Source: X23 sp050251575
GTDB taxonomy: Bacteria; Bacillota; Clostridia; SK-Y3
Direction: 5' to 3'
Assembly: GCA_050251575.1 (NCBI GenBank)
Contig: JBFWMP010000050.1
Location: 1-16,437, forward strand
Length of the DNA stretch: 16,437 nucleotides
A program made the position numbers and the translations under genes. The notes beneath the pieces were generated by a model, which was given only the letters and a program-made list of their open reading frames with translations, was not told the DNA's origin and made no database searches. Below are positions 14,452-16,437 of this stretch, one piece after another. Each line of letters begins with the position of its first letter. Position 1 is the stretch's first letter.

Positions 14452-14480
14452 TTTACAGTAAGGGAGCGAAAGATTATAAT
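14452..14480 (+). promoter_or_regulatory. Strong consensus promoter upstream of the pyruvate:ferredoxin oxidoreductase gene
   Basis: TTTACA (14452-14457), 17-base spacer, perfect TATAAT (14475-14480). Transcription would begin near 14487, giving a leader of about 158 nt. This is the best promoter match in the window, fitting a highly expressed fermentation gene. Confidence 0.65.
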
Positions 14481-14498
14481 TAGATTAGGTGGTTATTA

Positions 14499-14564
14499 AT
14501 GCTTTTAATACATATGAGTATTTCACGTAGTGTAGGAATGAGTATTGATAACAATGTACTCTAA
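14499..14564 (+). CDS. Possible 21-codon leader ORF ahead of the pyruvate:ferredoxin oxidoreductase gene
   Basis: ATG 14499 is followed by 20 codons and TAA at 14562-14564 (begins M-L-L-I-H-M-S-I-S-R). AGGTGG at 14487-14492 lies six bases upstream, but this is also where the mRNA would begin, so the site may be truncated. It shows no run of a single amino acid that would suggest classical attenuation. It may well be chance. Confidence 0.2.
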   Translation: MLLIHMSISRSVGMSIDNNVL

Positions 14565-14578
14565 TGTATACAATGTAC
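14545..14578 (+). promoter_or_regulatory. Direct repeat and possible second promoter in the oxidoreductase leader
   Basis: ACAATGTAC occurs at 14551-14559 and again at 14570-14578, a 19-base period that could place two protein contacts on nearly the same helix face. TTGATA (14545-14550) and TATACA (14567-14572), 16 bases apart, form a weaker second promoter overlapping both copies. Further down, AAGGTT/AACCTT (14590-14604) can form a small hairpin. Confidence 0.3.
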
Positions 14579-14644
14579 AGAGGGGTAAGAAGGTTTTTAA
14601 CCTTTCATAATATAAAACCAATTAATCTATAAGGGGGTTTCTCA

Positions 14645-16437
14645 ATGTCTAAAAAAATGATGACAATGGATGGAAACACTGCCGCTGCATATGTCTCATA
14701 TGCTTTTACAGAAGTAGCAGGTATTTATCCTATCACACCATCATCAACTATGGCAGAACATGTCGATGAATGGTCAGCAAACGGCAAGAAAAATATTTTC
14801 GGACAGCAGGTAAGAGTAGTTGAAATGCAGTCTGAAGCAGGTGCAGCCGGTACAGTTCATGGCTCATTGGCTGCAGGTGCGCTTACGACTACATATACTG
14901 CATCTCAGGGATTGCTTCTGATGATACCTAATATGTATAAGATTGCCGGTGAACTTCTTCCGGGAGTATTGCATGTTAGTGCCCGTGCAATTGCAAGTCA
15001 TGCACTATCTATATTCGGAGATCATTCGGATGTTATGGCATGCAGACAAACTGGATTTGCACTTTTATCATCTGCGAATGTACAGGAAGTTATGGATTTG
15101 GCAGGGGTTGCACATTTAAGTGCTATCAAAGGAAGAGTACCATTCCTTCATTTCTTTGATGGTTTTAGGACTTCTCATGAGATCCAGAAGATAGAAGCGA
15201 TTGACTATCAAGATCTCGAAAAACTTCTTGATATGGATGCAGTAAAAGCATTTAGAAAAAATGCTTTGAATCCTGAGCATCCTGTATTAAGAGGAACAGC
15301 ACAGAATCCGGATATATTCTTCCAGGCACGTGAAGCATGTAATAAATTCTACGATGCACTTCCGGAAGTTGTTGAAGGATATATGAATGAAATCAGCAAA
15401 ATTACCGGCAGAGACTACAAGTTATTTAATTACTATGGAGCACCTGATGCTGATAGAATTATTGTAGCGATGGGTTCAGCTTGTGATGCGATTGAAGAAA
15501 CTATTGATTATTTATCCAAGAAGGGTGAAAAGGTAGGTTTAGTGAAAGTACGCCTTTACAGACCTTTCTCAGTAAAACATTTACTTGCAGCGATTCCAGC
15601 ATCGGTCAAGAAGATCGCTGTATTAGACAGAACAAAGGAACCTGGTGCAATTGGGGAACCTTTATATCAGGATATATGCACAGCATATTTTGATAGTGCA
15701 GAAAGACCGCTTATTGTTGCAGGTCGTTATGGTTTGGGTTCGAAGGATACAACTCCTGCACAAATTGCAGCAGTATATGATAATTTGAAAAAGGCACAAC
15801 CGAAGAATCACTTCACCATTGGAATTATAGATGATGTAACTAATCTTTCACTTCCGATTGGAGAAGATATTAATACAGCAGCAGAAGGAACAGTTAGCTG
15901 TAAATTCTGGGGTCTGGGTTCAGATGGTACTGTTGGAGCTAACAAAAATTCCATTAAAATCATTGGAGACCATACAGATATGTATGCTCAAGCATACTTC
16001 GCTTATGATTCTAAAAAATCCGGCGGTATTACAATTTCTCATTTGAGATTTGGTAAGAAGCCTATCAAGTCAACATATCTTATCAATAAGGCGGATTTTG
16101 TTGCATGTCATAATCCATCTTATGTAGATAAATATGATATGGTATCAGATTTAAAAGACGGCGGAACTTTCTTGCTTAACTGCGGTTGGACAGTGGAAGA
16201 ATTAGGTGAGAAGCTGCCAGCTGAAATGAAGAAATTTATTGCAAAGCATAATATCAATTTATATACCATTGATGGTGTTGCTCTAGGAAAAGAAATTGGT
16301 CTTGGAAATAGAATCAACATGATCATGCAGGCTGCATTCTTCAAGTTGGCAGACATTATTCCTTTAGAGGATGCTGTAGGCTACATGAAAGCTGCTATTG
16401 TTAAGAGCTATGGTAAAAAAGGTGATAAGATTATTCA
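14645..16437 (+). CDS. nifJ: Pyruvate:ferredoxin (flavodoxin) oxidoreductase, 3'-truncated by the window edge
   Basis: This cytosolic enzyme converts pyruvate and CoA to acetyl-CoA, CO2 and reduced ferredoxin. ATG 14645 follows AAGGGGG (14631-14637). The frame stays open through the right edge for 597 codons; full homodimeric enzymes are near 1,170 residues, so about half is present. The N-terminal domain reads MDGNTAAAYVSYAFTEVAG, then GIYPITPSSTMAEH (26-39) with Thr31, EMQSEAGAAG with Glu64, and VSARAIASHALSIFGDHSDV (111-130) with Arg114; all three match pyruvate-site residues known from the Desulfovibrio africanus enzyme. Later parts include the VGLVKVRLYRPF transketolase-C-like region and a gamma-type domain (CKFWGLGSDGTVGANKNSIK, about 419-438). 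The ferredoxin and TPP-binding domains lie beyond the edge. It links the glycolytic genes to fermentation, but has its own promoter. Confidence 0.97.
   Translation, partial: MSKKMMTMDGNTAAAYVSYAFTEVAGIYPITPSSTMAEHVDEWSANGKKNIFGQQVRVVEMQSEAGAAGTVHGSLAAGALTTTYTASQGLLLMIPNMYKIAGELLPGVLHVSARAIASHALSIFGDHSDVMACRQTGFALLSSANVQEVMDLAGVAHLSAIKGRVPFLHFFDGFRTSHEIQKIEAIDYQDLEKLLDMDAVKAFRKNALNPEHPVLRGTAQNPDIFFQAREACNKFYDALPEVVEGYMNEISKITGRDYKLFNYYGAPDADRIIVAMGSACDAIEETIDYLSKKGEKVGLVKVRLYRPFSVKHLLAAIPASVKKIAVLDRTKEPGAIGEPLYQDICTAYFDSAERPLIVAGRYGLGSKDTTPAQIAAVYDNLKKAQPKNHFTIGIIDDVTNLSLPIGEDINTAAEGTVSCKFWGLGSDGTVGANKNSIKIIGDHTDMYAQAYFAYDSKKSGGITISHLRFGKKPIKSTYLINKADFVACHNPSYVDKYDMVSDLKDGGTFLLNCGWTVEELGEKLPAEMKKFIAKHNINLYTIDGVALGKEIGLGNRINMIMQAAFFKLADIIPLEDAVGYMKAAIVKSYGKKGDKII

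Noticed and set aside
15858..16046. 62-codon plus-strand open frame near the right edge
   Set aside because: It lies in another frame within the pyruvate:ferredoxin oxidoreductase gene, which is open through the edge and fully conserved.

Overview
The window looks like a low-GC, AT-rich chromosome segment from an anaerobic member of the Clostridia (Firmicutes). The evidence is strong AGGAGG-type ribosome binding sites, the glycolytic order gap-pgk/tpi-gpmI-eno followed by secG and rnr, a cofactor-independent phosphoglycerate mutase, and a pyruvate:ferredoxin oxidoreductase. No species call is justified from sequence alone. I see no transposase, integrase, phage gene, CRISPR array, tRNA or rRNA. 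This is mostly housekeeping DNA, and the unusual material lies in one gene fusion and in the intergenic repeats.

Layout. Bases 1-758 hold a DegV-family protein truncated by the left edge. After a long hairpin and a good promoter comes the lower-glycolysis cluster (1078-7426): gapA, a bifunctional phosphoglycerate kinase-triosephosphate isomerase fusion, gpmI and eno. Together these five activities cover dihydroxyacetone phosphate/glyceraldehyde-3-phosphate to phosphoenolpyruvate. SecG (7774-8004, own promoter and terminator) and RNase R (8269-10524) follow. The smpB gene that often follows rnr in Firmicutes is absent. Instead there is a convergent SAM-dependent methyltransferase (10553-11413, minus strand). 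A tight plus-strand group then encodes a WecG/TagA-type glycosyltransferase, thymidylate synthase, dihydrofolate reductase and thymidylate kinase (11637-14425). The last three form a complete route from dUMP to dTDP with folate recycling. The right edge cuts a pyruvate:ferredoxin oxidoreductase (14645 onward), which takes the pyruvate made from glycolytic PEP to acetyl-CoA and reduced ferredoxin.

Repeats. Nearly every junction of the glycolytic, secG and rnr region carries an intergenic repeat or hairpin: GTGGGGAGT-type inverted repeats around gpmI and eno, a TCATTCTGA/TCAGAATGA imperfect palindrome before secG, an AGCTT...AAGCT hairpin before rnr, a GGTGACAGGGGACGG hairpin after rnr, and an unrelated-looking 63-nt hairpin after degV. 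Two genes (gpmI and the methyltransferase) take their stop codon from repeat sequence.

The most interesting single locus is the PGK-TIM junction at 3473-3520. An A7 run, an internal Shine-Dalgarno/ATG pair and nearby stops in both other frames mean the locus could make a fusion, separate enzymes, or both. It could also be a homopolymer sequencing artefact of two overlapping genes.
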